Of a DNA stretch of 64,000 nt, positions 45,222-53,780 are shown one piece after another. This DNA comes from Burkholderia sp. D-99 (lineage in GTDB: Bacteria; Pseudomonadota; Gammaproteobacteria; Burkholderiales; Burkholderiaceae). The notes beneath the pieces are model-generated. The model was not told where the DNA came from. It searched no databases and worked only from the letters and a program-made list of their open reading frames with translations. A program made the translations under genes and the position numbers. Each line of letters opens with the position of its first letter. Position 1 is the stretch's first letter. The stretch spans positions 284,524 to 348,523 of the forward strand of contig NZ_JAAOXM010000007.1 of NCBI RefSeq assembly GCF_011605345.1. Reading direction: 5' to 3'.

Positions 45222-45992
45222 TCATTCCTCGACGGGTTGCGCGATCCGCGCGGGCATCAGGTCGCGCTGCCGCGCCTGGGCCACGATCGCGTAGATCACC
45301 AGTGCGACCAGCACGCCGAGCAGCACGGCCGACGAACCGATCGTGCCGAGCGCGAGGCCGCCCTTCGCAACCGGCTTCGTGAGCAGATCGCCGACCGTCG
45401 CGCCGAACGGACGCGTGAGCACGAACGCGGCCCAGAACAGCAGCACGCCCGAGATCCGCGTGAAATAGTGCGCGAGCACGATCACCGCGAGCAGCCCGCC
45501 GATCAGCAGCGCGCCGCCGCCGAAGCCGAGCCCCGAGCTGTCCGCGAGGAAGTCGCCGAGCGCGGTGCCCAGCGTGTTCGAGAACAGGATCGCGATCCAG
45601 TAAAGCAACTCGACCTTGCGCGTGCGGATCAGGTCGACCGACAGCGATTCGCCGCTGAGGCGCCACACGGCGAAGATGGCCAGCAGGATCGCGACCAGGA
45701 TCGACGAGCCGGCCGCATAGCCAAGGCCGAGCGTGCGGTCCATGAAATCGGACATCGTCGTGCCGGCCGTGCTCGTCGCGACGATCACGGCCCAGTAGAT
45801 CGCCGGGCGATAGCGTGTCGTCCTGAGTTGCGCGCCCAGCGTCACGAGAAAGAAACCGAACAGCAGGATCGAGCTCACCGCGTAGCCGACGTTCAGCGTC
45901 ATCGACAGCAGGTCGCCGCCGGTTTCGCCGAACGTCGTCGCACAGATCTTCATGATCCAGAACGCGAGCGTGATTTCGGGAAGTTTGTTCAT
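45222..45992 (-). CDS. Multi-pass membrane protein, COG4705-like
   Basis: 256 aa from ATG 45992 (MNKLPEITLAFWIMKICATT); a start at 46031 would add 13 residues. About eight hydrophobic segments. Four times it shows a similar unit, a T-x3-G-x3-D or G-T/A-T-x-G-D element: ICATTFGETGGDLLS, GTTMSDFMDRTLG, NTLGTALGDFLADSSG and TRPFGATVGDLLTK, suggesting internal repeats. Family function unknown to me. Convergent with dut. Confidence 0.8.
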   Translation of the reverse strand: MNKLPEITLAFWIMKICATTFGETGGDLLSMTLNVGYAVSSILLFGFFLVTLGAQLRTTRYRPAIYWAVIVATSTAGTTMSDFMDRTLGLGYAAGSSILVAILLAIFAVWRLSGESLSVDLIRTRKVELLYWIAILFSNTLGTALGDFLADSSGLGFGGGALLIGGLLAVIVLAHYFTRISGVLLFWAAFVLTRPFGATVGDLLTKPVAKGGLALGTIGSSAVLLGVLVALVIYAIVAQARQRDLMPARIAQPVEE

Positions 45993-46127
45993 TCGAACCC
46001 CTTTTTGCAGGAAAGCGGCGGGCCGGCGCATGCCGGCCCGCCTTGCAGACAGGATCGAATGTAGTCGCCGCGGGCTTAACGGAACCTTAGCGGGCGTGAA
46101 GAACGGTGTGGGGGTACGCCGGCGCGG

Positions 46128-47534
46128 TCAGCGTGCATGTTCGTGCCGGTAATGCAGCGCGTATGCGAGCGTCAGCAAGACGACGAACACGACGCCGACC
46201 ACCATCGTCATCCGGAATTCGCGCGTAAACGCGGTCGTGAACAGGATCGCCGCGACGAGCCCCGCACCGAGCAGGCTGCCGAACGGGTGCCCCCACATCC
46301 GGAACGCGAGCGCGGGGCCGCGATACCGCGCGCGGAAGCGCAGGTGCGTGACGAAGATCATCATCCATGTGAACAGCGCACCGAACATTGCGATCGCCAT
46401 CATCACGGTGAACGCAGTGTCTGGCGCGAGCGCAACCAGCACGGCCGCCACCGCGACGCCGCTCGTCGAGATCCACAGCGCTGCACGCGGCACGCCGTTC
46501 GTGCCGAGCCGGCCGAACACCGCTGGCGCGAGCCGTGCACGCGACAGGCTGAACATCATCCGCGTCGTCACGTAAAGCTGGCTGTTCATCGCCGACAGCG
46601 CCGCGATCAGCAGCACGAAGTTGATCACGCCTGCCGCGTACGGCACGTGCGTCGCGGCCATCACCTTCACGAACGGGCTTTCGTCGGTGCCGGCCTGCGT
46701 CCACGGCACGATCGCGAGCATCAGCGACAGCGTCAGCAGGTAGAACAGCACGAGCCGGAACACGGTCGAGCGGAATGCGCGCGTGACCGCGTGCTGCGGA
46801 TCGCGCGCCTCGCCGGCTGCGATCGCGACGGCTTCGATGCTCATGTAGCTGAAGATCGCGACGATCACCGCGACCCAGGTGCCCCACGGCCCCTTCGGCA
46901 TGAAGCCGCCGTGCGCGGTGTAGTTCGCGAAACCGATGCCCGATGCGGCCGGCGCCGACCACACGAGATACGCGCCGAGCACGATGAACACGACGATCGC
47001 CGCGATCTTCAGCAGCGAGAATGCGTATTCGACCGTGCCGTACAGCGTGACGCTGGCCAGGTTCACGGCGATCAGCAGCGCGGAGAGGCCAATCACCCAG
47101 TACCAGCCGGGCACGGCCGGAAACCAGTACTTCATGAACACGGCGATCGCGCTGATCTCGGTGCCGATCGCGAACACCACCGCGAACCAGTACGCATAGC
47201 GCACCAGGAAGCCCGCGAGCGGGCCGACATAGTGCTCGGCATACGCGCCGAACGAGCCAGCCGTCGGATGCGCGACGGTCATTTCCGCGAGCGCGCCCAT
47301 CAGCAGCAGCGCGATCAGCGCGCCGATCGCATAGGAGACCAGCACGCTCGGGCCGGCGAGACCGATCGCGAACCCGCTGCCGAGGAACAGCCCCGTGCCG
47401 ATCGCGCCGCCGATCGCGATCATCGCCATCTGCCCCGACGTCAGCGCGTGGCGCAACCCTTGTTCTCGCGCGACGATGCTGTCGAACGATCGTTGTTGTT
47501 GTGTCACTGCGTTACCACTCCCCTGCACCACCAT
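46128..47534 (-). CDS. Amino acid permease, APC superfamily (AAT type)
   Basis: 468 aa, about twelve transmembrane helices. First helix holds the substrate-binding motif MIAIGGAIGTGLFLGSGFAIG; the AAT hallmark MAEMTVAHPTAGSFGAYAEH-like sequence (ALAEMTVAHPTAGSF) follows. C-terminal tail HYRHEHAR. Proline, GABA or aromatic amino acids are all possible substrates; homologues are named GabP/ProY. ClpA lies upstream across a terminator. Confidence 0.88.
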   Translation of the reverse strand: MVVQGSGNAVTQQQRSFDSIVAREQGLRHALTSGQMAMIAIGGAIGTGLFLGSGFAIGLAGPSVLVSYAIGALIALLLMGALAEMTVAHPTAGSFGAYAEHYVGPLAGFLVRYAYWFAVVFAIGTEISAIAVFMKYWFPAVPGWYWVIGLSALLIAVNLASVTLYGTVEYAFSLLKIAAIVVFIVLGAYLVWSAPAASGIGFANYTAHGGFMPKGPWGTWVAVIVAIFSYMSIEAVAIAAGEARDPQHAVTRAFRSTVFRLVLFYLLTLSLMLAIVPWTQAGTDESPFVKVMAATHVPYAAGVINFVLLIAALSAMNSQLYVTTRMMFSLSRARLAPAVFGRLGTNGVPRAALWISTSGVAVAAVLVALAPDTAFTVMMAIAMFGALFTWMMIFVTHLRFRARYRGPALAFRMWGHPFGSLLGAGLVAAILFTTAFTREFRMTMVVGVVFVVLLTLAYALHYRHEHAR

Positions 47535-47560
47535 TGCGCCGCCGGCGCCGGATAAAACGA

Positions 47561-47588
47561 AACGGCGCGGAGAACTTCCCGCGCCGTT
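47561..47588 (-). terminator. Probable terminator after clpA
   Basis: 10-bp stem AACGGCGCGG / CCGCGCCGTT, followed on the minus strand by TTTCGTTTTAT, an imperfect T tract. 23 bp after the clpA stop. Confidence 0.65.
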
Positions 47589-47610
47589 CGCATGAACAAC
47601 GAATTATCGC

Positions 47611-49911
47611 TTACTCGACTTCGACCGTCTCTTCGTTCGGCTTGTGCGGCGGATTCGCCAGCTTGTCGAACGACAACAGCACCTTGTCGTTTTCGTCGAC
47701 GTCGACCGTCACGTGACCGCCGTTGACGAGCTTGCCGAACAGCAGTTCGTCGGCCAGCGCGCGACGGATCGTGTCCTGGATCAGCCGCTGCATCGGCCGC
47801 GCGCCCATCAGCGGATCGAAGCCGTGCTTCGCGAGATGCTTGCGCAACGCGTCGGTGAAGAGCGCGTCGACCTTCTTCTCGTGCAGTTGTTCCTCGAGCT
47901 GGATCAGGAACTTGTCGACCACCCGCATGATGATTTCCTCATCGAGCGAGCGGAAGCTGATGATCGAATCCAGGCGGTTGCGGAACTCCGGCGTGAACAG
48001 GCGCTTGATGTCGGTCATCTCGTCGCCCGTCTCGCGGCGCGTCGTGAAGCCGATCGTCGCCTTCTGCATCGACTCGGCGCCCGCGTTCGTCGTCATGATG
48101 ATGATGACGTTGCGGAAATCCGCCTTGCGGCCGTTGTTGTCCGTCAGCGTGCCATGGTCCATCACCTGCAGCAGCACGTTGTAGATGTCCGGATGCGCCT
48201 TCTCGATTTCGTCGAGCAGCAGCACGCAGTGCGGCTTCTTCGTGACGGCTTCGGTCAGCAGGCCGCCCTGGTCGAACCCGACATAGCCCGGAGGCGCGCC
48301 GATCAGGCGGCTCACCGCGTGACGCTCCATGTATTCCGACATGTCGAAACGGATCAGCTCGATGCCGAGCGTGAACGCGAGCTGGCGCGCCACTTCGGTC
48401 TTGCCGACACCCGTCGGGCCGGAGAACAGGAACGCGCCGATCGGCTTGTCCATCTTGCCGAGGCCCGCGCGCGCCATCTTGATCGAGGCCGCGAGCGCAT
48501 CGATCGCCGGATCCTGGCCGAACACGACGCTCTTCAGGTCGCGGTCGAGCGTCTGCAGCTTGCTGCGATCGTCCTGCGACACGCTCTGCGGCGGCACACG
48601 CGCGATCTTCGAGATGATTTCCTCGATCTCGCTCTTGCCGATCGTCTTCTTCTGCTTCGACTTCGGCAGGATGCGCTGGGCGGCGCCCGCCTCGTCGATC
48701 ACGTCGATCGCCTTGTCCGGCAGGTGACGGTCGGTGATGAAGCGCGCCGACAGTTCCGCCGCGGCCGACAGTGCGCCCGACGAATACTTGACGCCGTGAT
48801 GCTCCTCGAAGCGCGACTTCAGGCCGCGCAGGATCGCAACCGTCTGCTCGACGGTCGGCTCGCTCACGTCGACCTTCTGGAAGCGCCGCGACAGCGCCGC
48901 ATCCTTTTCGAAGATGCCGCGATATTCGGTGAACGTGGTCGCGCCGATGCACTTGAGCGTGCCCGACGACAGCGCCGGCTTCAGCAGGTTCGACGCATCG
49001 AGCGTGCCGCCCGACGCGGCGCCCGCGCCGATCAGCGTGTGGATTTCGTCGATGAACAGGATCGCGTGCGGACGCTCCTTGAGCTCCTTCAGCACCGTCT
49101 TGAGACGTTGCTCGAAATCGCCGCGGTACTTGGTGCCCGCGAGCAGCGCGCCCATGTCGAGCGAGTAGACCTGCGCGTTCGCAAGGATGTCCGGCACTTC
49201 GCCACGCGTGATGCGATAGGCGAGCCCTTCCGCGATCGCGGTCTTGCCGACGCCAGCCTCGCCGACGAGCAGCGGATTGTTCTTGCGGCGACGGCACAGC
49301 ACCTGGACCACGCGCTCGACCTCGGGCTCGCGACCGATCAGCGGATCGATGCGGCCGTCCTTCGCCATCTGGTTCAGGTTCTGCGTGAATTGCGCGAGCG
49401 GCGTTTCCTTCTGCGCATTCGCGTCTTCGCTTTCCGCGTTCGCGTCGGCCGACTTCGCGGCTTCGCCGCCGTTGGTCTTCGCGATGCCGTGCGAAATGAA
49501 GTTCACGACGTCGAGGCGCGTGACGCCCTGCTGCTGCAGGTAGTACACGGCATGCGAATCCTTCTCGCCGAAGATCGCGACCAGCACGTTCGCGCCGGTG
49601 ACTTCCTTCTTGCCGTTCGACGTCGACTGGACGTGCATGATCGCGCGCTGAATCACGCGCTGGAAACCGAGCGTCGGCTGGGTATCGACATCGTCGGTGC
49701 CCGGGACGGTAGGTGTGTTGTCGTGGATGAAATTGCGCAGGTTCTGACGCAAGTCCTCGATGTTGGCCGCGCACGCGCGCAACACCTCGGCTGCCGTCGG
49801 ATTATCCAGCAGGGCCAGCAGCAGATGCTCGACCGTAATGAACTCATGGCGCGCCTGGCGTGCTTCCATGAACGCCATGTGCAGGCTGACTTCCAATTCC
49901 TGGGCAATCAT
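47611..49911 (-). CDS. clpA: ATP-dependent Clp protease ATPase subunit ClpA
   Basis: 766 aa hexameric AAA+ unfoldase for ClpP. Clp N-domain (ARHEFITVEHLLLALL), first AAA domain with GEAGVGKTAIAEGLAYRI and Walker B ILFIDEIHTLIGAG, second with GPTGVGKTEVARQLA and LLLDEIEKAHPDIYN, and the ClpP-docking loop (I/L-G-F/L) GFTTRR region. Start at 49911 (MIAQELEVSL), overlapping the clpS stop by 4 bp; the frame opens upstream at 49929 but ClpA proteins begin with MIAQELE. Confidence 0.97.
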   Translation of the reverse strand: MIAQELEVSLHMAFMEARQARHEFITVEHLLLALLDNPTAAEVLRACAANIEDLRQNLRNFIHDNTPTVPGTDDVDTQPTLGFQRVIQRAIMHVQSTSNGKKEVTGANVLVAIFGEKDSHAVYYLQQQGVTRLDVVNFISHGIAKTNGGEAAKSADANAESEDANAQKETPLAQFTQNLNQMAKDGRIDPLIGREPEVERVVQVLCRRRKNNPLLVGEAGVGKTAIAEGLAYRITRGEVPDILANAQVYSLDMGALLAGTKYRGDFEQRLKTVLKELKERPHAILFIDEIHTLIGAGAASGGTLDASNLLKPALSSGTLKCIGATTFTEYRGIFEKDAALSRRFQKVDVSEPTVEQTVAILRGLKSRFEEHHGVKYSSGALSAAAELSARFITDRHLPDKAIDVIDEAGAAQRILPKSKQKKTIGKSEIEEIISKIARVPPQSVSQDDRSKLQTLDRDLKSVVFGQDPAIDALAASIKMARAGLGKMDKPIGAFLFSGPTGVGKTEVARQLAFTLGIELIRFDMSEYMERHAVSRLIGAPPGYVGFDQGGLLTEAVTKKPHCVLLLDEIEKAHPDIYNVLLQVMDHGTLTDNNGRKADFRNVIIIMTTNAGAESMQKATIGFTTRRETGDEMTDIKRLFTPEFRNRLDSIISFRSLDEEIIMRVVDKFLIQLEEQLHEKKVDALFTDALRKHLAKHGFDPLMGARPMQRLIQDTIRRALADELLFGKLVNGGHVTVDVDENDKVLLSFDKLANPPHKPNEETVEVE

Positions 49912-50222
49912 GCTTCCTCCATCACGCACTGCAGCGGATGCCCGGCCTGCCGCGCATGGGTAACGACTTGCTCAACCTTGGTCGACGCGATGTCCCGCGT
50001 ATAGACCCCACAAACCCCTCGCCCTTCGCGATGGACCTTCAGCATGATCTGCGTGGCCGTCTCGCGATCCTTCTTGAAATACTCCTGGACCACCATCACG
50101 ACGAACTCCATCGGCGTGAAGTCGTCGTTCAGCAGCACCACCTTGTACATCGAAGGCGGCTTGAGCTTCTGCTGCTTGCGTTCCAGGACGGTGCTGTCCT
50201 GCTTGTCCGGGATAATCGCCAT
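49908..50222 (-). CDS. clpS: ClpA adaptor protein ClpS
   Basis: 104 aa N-end-rule adaptor. Core MYKVVLLNDDFTPMEFVVMVV includes the N-degron pocket residues (NDD, Met), then HREGRGVCGVYTRDIASTKV. A disordered basic N-tail of about 25 residues precedes it. Overlaps clpA by 4 bp, so coupled. A TAGAAT/TTGCGG pair (50229-50256 on the minus strand) would start transcription at or near the ATG, possibly leaderless. Confidence 0.96.
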   Translation of the reverse strand: MAIIPDKQDSTVLERKQQKLKPPSMYKVVLLNDDFTPMEFVVMVVQEYFKKDRETATQIMLKVHREGRGVCGVYTRDIASTKVEQVVTHARQAGHPLQCVMEEA

Positions 50223-50768
50223 ACACCCATTCTAAACAACTCGGACAGGCCCGCAATCCTGCCATTACCCGACCGACCGGCCGGCGCCCTCCCCGGAATC
50301 CCGGAACACGCGATCTTCTTCGCGCCATACGAAAGCCGGCTGCGGTGCCGGCTTTCACGCGTGGCGTGGAACACGAACCGTCAGGGGGAACCGCACCGGA
50401 ACGTCGTATCCGCATCCAGTATCCCACAAGCCGGCACGACTCGAACGCGTGTCACTCGAGCCTGGTATATGAGCCGATTATGCTGCTTTTCAAGTCCTCG
50501 CGCTTGGCCGCGTGCTGCAAAGCAAAGCCGGAAAAACCCTGAAAATGGGTTCTTTACAACGTCCCTCTAAACGTCTAAAAATTCCTCTTGACACTCCAAT
50601 AAAGAGCGCCAACAATCAAGCTGGCACTTTTTTCAATTTGCCAGTTGGCGAAATGAAAGAGGCCGAGGTGAGCTTGTGAGGGGGGAACGACTGCATTTTC
50701 CGGTCGTTTAGCTTTTCGAGCGTGCTCGTGGTAAGTAGCAGCGACTGTGTGACAGGGGAAGTAGGAAA
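50223..50768. other. clpS-csp intergenic region, 546 bp
   Basis: No gene recognised. It holds a candidate clpS promoter (minus strand, TTGCGG 50251-50256, 16 bp, TAGAAT 50229-50234), a 10-bp hairpin GAAAGCCGGC / GCCGGCTTTC at 50331-50356 without T tract, and at 50588-50616 the csp promoter. The 3' part is AT-rich and forms the csp leader. Confidence 0.5.
50588..50616 (+). promoter_or_regulatory. Predicted csp promoter with long 5' leader
   Basis: Perfect -35 TTGACA (50588-50593), 17-bp spacer and -10 AACAAT (50611-50616). Transcription from about 50623 gives a leader near 145 nt, the length known for cold-shock mRNAs whose leader folding senses temperature. The leader's regulatory role is inferred. 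Confidence 0.6.
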
Positions 50769-50972
50769 ATGGCAACTGGTATCGTTAAGTGGTTCAACGA
50801 CGCGAAGGGCTTCGGTTTCATCACTCCCGACGAGGGCGGTGAGGATCTGTTTGCGCACTTCTCGGCTATCACCATGAATGGCTTCAAGACGCTGAAGGAA
50901 GGCCAGAAGGTGAGCTTTGACGTCGTTCAAGGACCGAAGGGCAAGCAAGCGTCGAACATCCAGGCCGCATAA
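50769..50972 (+). CDS. Cold-shock domain protein (CspA family)
   Basis: 67 aa, MATGIVKWFNDAKGFGFITP then EGGEDLFAHFSAI, the RNP1 (KGFGFI) and RNP2 (DLFAHF) motifs of an RNA-binding cold-shock domain. RNA chaperone, one of several Csp paralogues to be expected in this genus, so no letter is assigned. Strong promoter, long leader and two terminators form a monocistronic unit. Confidence 0.97.
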   Translation: MATGIVKWFNDAKGFGFITPDEGGEDLFAHFSAITMNGFKTLKEGQKVSFDVVQGPKGKQASNIQAA

Positions 50973-50990
50973 AGGCATCGGATATCGGAC

Positions 50991-51028
50991 GAAGAAACCC
51001 GGCGCATTGCGCCGGGTTTCTTTTTTTG
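50991..51028 (+). terminator. First csp terminator
   Basis: Stem GAAACCCGGCGC / GCGCCGGGTTTC with loop ATT and seven T residues, about 20 bp after the csp stop. Confidence 0.93.
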
Positions 51029-51066
51029 AGGCCGGCCAATCGATAATCGATTGGCCGGCCTTTTCG
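51029..51066. terminator. Second, near-perfect palindromic terminator
   Basis: GGCCGGCCAATCGAT / ATCGATTGGCCGGCC, a 15-bp inverted repeat around a single A, then TTTT on the plus side. It is unusually long and stands between the csp gene and the multicopper oxidase gene, which ends at 51154 on the other strand, so it may serve both. Confidence 0.8.
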
Positions 51067-51153
51067 TTCAATCCCGATAATTGAACACATATTGTCTTGT
51101 CACACATGCAGATAGGTTATCGGTCCTGCGCGTGAAACATATTCACCACATCG

Positions 51154-52761
51154 TTACACGACCTTCAGCGTGCCCATCATGCCGAGATCCTCGTGTTCGA
51201 GAATGTGGCAATGAAACATGCGCTCGCCGGGCATGTCTTGTGTGACGAGAATCGACACCGTTTCGCCGCTGCGCACGTTCACGGTATCGCGCCATGCGCG
51301 GAACGGTTCGGTCGTGCGCGCGCCGCCCGACGCTCGCTCGATCACCTGGAACTGCGTGCCATGCAGGTGGAACGGGTGATCCATGTCGGTGGTATTGCGA
51401 ATCTCCCAGCGCTCGATGTCGCCGCGGCGGCTCGTCAATGTCACGCGGTGCGCGGCGTAGGTTTCGCCGTTGATCGTGAAACGCATGCCGGCCGGTCGGC
51501 CGTGCGCCGCGCCCTTCATCATCGCGTCCATGTCCATTTCCTCGCCGAACGCGACCGTCTTGTGCGCGACCGGCTCGCCCAGCGGCTGCACTGCGCGCAG
51601 CGTGGCCGGCAATGCGCGCGCGGCGGCGGGCGCAAACGCGACATCGGCCAGCGCCAGCGCCGGATCGGGCGGCAGGCTGCCGTGACCGTCGTCGTGTGAC
51701 ATCGCCATCTTGCGGCGGTCGTACTCGGCCGCCTGCAGCACCGCGCGCGACGCACGGTCGCCGGCGCGCACCAGCAGTTCCGCACGCTCGCCCGGCGCGA
51801 TCAGCAGCGACGTCACGCGACGCGGGGCATCGAACAGCCCACCGTCGGTGCCCGCGTGCTCGAACGCTCGGCCATCGTCGAACGCGACGCGCAGGTAGCG
51901 CGCGCTGCACGCGTTCCACACGCGCCAGCGCTCGTCGCCCGCGACGTCGATCCGCGGCCGGCGCGCGCCGTTGACCAGCACGAACTGGCCCTCGCGGCCA
52001 TTCATCCAGTCCATCATGTCGTTCGGTGCAATCGTGCCGTCGCGCGCAAGCTTCAGGTCCGACACGAACAGGTTGCGTTCGGGCCAGCCCGCCAGCGGAT
52101 CGTCCGCGGCGCGCACGACGAACGGGCCGGCGAGCCCGCGAAACACCTGCTCGGCCGTCATCATGTGCGGATGCGGGTGGTACCAGTAGGTGCCGGCGCT
52201 CCCCTTCGGCAGCGTGAAGCGATACACGCGCGATGCGCCGGGCGCGACGGGGTCGGACGGGTTGCCGTCCTGATCGGGCGGCACCGGCAGGCCGTGCCAG
52301 TGGATCGTCGACGGCTGCGGTAGCTTGTTCACGAACTTGATCTCGACCGTGTCGCCCTCGCGCACGTCGATCAGTGGACCCACGACAGGCCCCTGCGTGC
52401 CCGCGCCGAACTGCCAGAACGGGGTCGGCCGTGCACCGTGCAGCATCGGTCGCGCTACCGGCTGCGCGACCAGCGTGGCCCGGAACATGCCGGGCTCGCG
52501 GCTTTCGTTCGCGAGCGTGCGCAGCGCCGCGAGCGGCGCGCCGGCCGGCAGCGCGTCGGCGGCCGCGAGCGCGGCCGGTGCGGACTTGCCGTGCTGCCCA
52601 TGACCCGCCATCCCTGGCATGCCCGACATGCCGGGCATGTCGTCCATCGAGTCCATGCCGGCCATGCCAGCGTGACCGGCATGCTGCGCCCACGCGGCGC
52701 GCGCGAACAGCGACGCGGCCGCGGCACCGATGGCGCGCGACAGGAAGGTTCTCCGTATCAT
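51154..52761 (-). CDS. Periplasmic multicopper oxidase, CopA/CueO type
   Basis: 535 aa. N-terminal Tat-like signal with RRTFLSRAIG and cleavage near AWAQHAG, followed by a Met/Gly/His-rich segment (about residues 26-60, MAGMDSMDDMPGMSG). The four copper motifs are present: IHWHG, YWYHPHPHMM, HPFHLHGTQF and MFHCHILEHEDLGMM. Start ATG 52761 has GAGGA 8 bp upstream; upstream in-frame ATGs are less likely. Probable role: copper/cuprous oxidation and tolerance. Stands alone between csp and the AT-rich island. Confidence 0.9.
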   Translation of the reverse strand: MIRRTFLSRAIGAAAASLFARAAWAQHAGHAGMAGMDSMDDMPGMSGMPGMAGHGQHGKSAPAALAAADALPAGAPLAALRTLANESREPGMFRATLVAQPVARPMLHGARPTPFWQFGAGTQGPVVGPLIDVREGDTVEIKFVNKLPQPSTIHWHGLPVPPDQDGNPSDPVAPGASRVYRFTLPKGSAGTYWYHPHPHMMTAEQVFRGLAGPFVVRAADDPLAGWPERNLFVSDLKLARDGTIAPNDMMDWMNGREGQFVLVNGARRPRIDVAGDERWRVWNACSARYLRVAFDDGRAFEHAGTDGGLFDAPRRVTSLLIAPGERAELLVRAGDRASRAVLQAAEYDRRKMAMSHDDGHGSLPPDPALALADVAFAPAAARALPATLRAVQPLGEPVAHKTVAFGEEMDMDAMMKGAAHGRPAGMRFTINGETYAAHRVTLTSRRGDIERWEIRNTTDMDHPFHLHGTQFQVIERASGGARTTEPFRAWRDTVNVRSGETVSILVTQDMPGERMFHCHILEHEDLGMMGTLKVV

Positions 52762-53432
52762 CAATCGTTCCTCGTTATCCATGCTGCGTCGCGCGGCCGC
52801 CACGACGCCCGCGCCGGCCGGCTGAAGCGCCGATGCGCGACGCAAATCCTGATGCCCGCGTCATCATAACCGCAGGCTCATATCGAGACGCTTCGCCGCC
52901 GGCCGGGCGGCGATACGCCGCATGGCTCGACAACGCCCCACCGGATTCGGCACGCATCGAGCGGCATCGTCGATCGACGATGCACGGCCCCTCACTCGCG
53001 ACCGCAGCACCACTCAACCCTGCCCCTTGCTGCGTCCAGACGGTCGCCTGGCGCCTGCCGTTCGGCCCCGCCCCGGCGCCGGTCGCGCCACCGGTTCGCA
53101 AAACCGCCAATATTTCACGATGTGGAACAAGTCTCTGCGTTGTAAAAATTCGTGGTGCAGGGCACAAATTTCCCGTTTCGCGATGCCAAAAAACGTTCCG
53201 CAATACAAAACGACGAAAGTAATTATTTGTTTTTAAACGATAATTTTTGTTTAGTGAAGCCGTTCTACATGCACCATCCGACCGGGTCGCGGACGTAGAC
53301 TTTGTCCCATGCACTGACGCTTCGCCACGACGTTCGATACGGAACCCGGCGCAAGCAGCCAGTCGGGACACAGCCGGTCGAGCCGGCAAGCGGCACAACA
53401 GAATCGCTTGTAATCAGAAAGGGAGAACGGAA
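52762..53432. other. 671-bp gap with AT-rich regulatory island
   Basis: No gene I can support; open frames on both strands here are Arg/Ala-rich shadows. At 53113-53211 there are three related operator-like repeats (see separate entry). From about 53145 to 53275 the DNA is markedly AT-richer than the rest of the window, including TTGTTTTTAAACGATAAT. It may be the remnant or the control region of the small gene at 53433. Confidence 0.5.
53113..53211. promoter_or_regulatory. Three operator-like repeats, TTTCGCGATGcnnAAA type
   Basis: Site 1 TTTCACGATGTGGAAC (53113-53128), site 2 TTTCGCGATGCCAAAA (53176-53191), site 3 TTCCGCAATACAAAAC (53196-53211). They share a consensus TT[TC]C[AG]C[GA]AT[GA] followed by A-rich sequence. 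Sites 2 and 3 are 20 bp apart, about two helical turns. The shape resembles IclR-family operators (TTTCGCAATGCGAAA-like). Regulator and target not known. Confidence 0.4.
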
Positions 53433-53657
53433 ATGAAGGGATTTCGCTTTGGTTCAGCGCTCGGGTCGTTCTACATCCTGCCGGGTAACGGTGGCTGGGA
53501 AGCGACGTTCGGCAACGCCCTGCTCGGTGCATTCTCGTGCCCCGAAGTGGCGGCCGACCACATCTCCCGCGGCGACTGCGAGCAACCGTCCGAACTCGAC
53601 ACGGCAACGCTCGAAGTGCCGCACGAAATCGCCGAATGGGAAATCGTTCACGTCTGA
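53433..53657 (+). CDS. Hypothetical protein, 74 aa
   Basis: Acidic, no signal peptide or membrane helix: MKGFRFGSALGSFYILPGNG, later CPEVAADHISRGDCEQPSEL. Two cysteines 13 residues apart. GGGAGAACGG ribosome site just before ATG 53433, and a bidirectional terminator just after the stop, so it looks like a real, separately transcribed gene. I recognise no family. Confidence 0.65.
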   Translation: MKGFRFGSALGSFYILPGNGGWEATFGNALLGAFSCPEVAADHISRGDCEQPSELDTATLEVPHEIAEWEIVHV

Positions 53658-53678
53658 ATGGCAAGCCTGCAACGAAAA

Positions 53679-53706
53679 ACGCCCCGGGCGACCGGGGCGT
53701 TTTTAT
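53679..53706. terminator. Bidirectional terminator, small gene / monomeric IDH
   Basis: 9-bp stem ACGCCCCGG / CCGGGGCGT with loop GCGA, A-run on the left, T-run on the right, serving the plus-strand small gene and the minus-strand isocitrate dehydrogenase. Confidence 0.9.
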
Positions 53707-53780
53707 TGGGTGTCGGACGGCGAACGGCTAACCGCGCCGTGTCGACACACGCATTGGCTCGCGCGATTGCGCGGCCCGCG

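Noticed and set aside
47644..50004. 786-residue plus-strand frame over clpA and clpS
   Set aside because: Antisense to genes with clear AAA+ and ClpS motifs; no independent features.
52775..53398. 207-residue minus-strand frame in the oxidase-upstream gap
   Set aside because: It mixes Arg/Gly-rich and AT-rich-coded stretches without domain, has no ribosome site and overlaps the candidate operator region.
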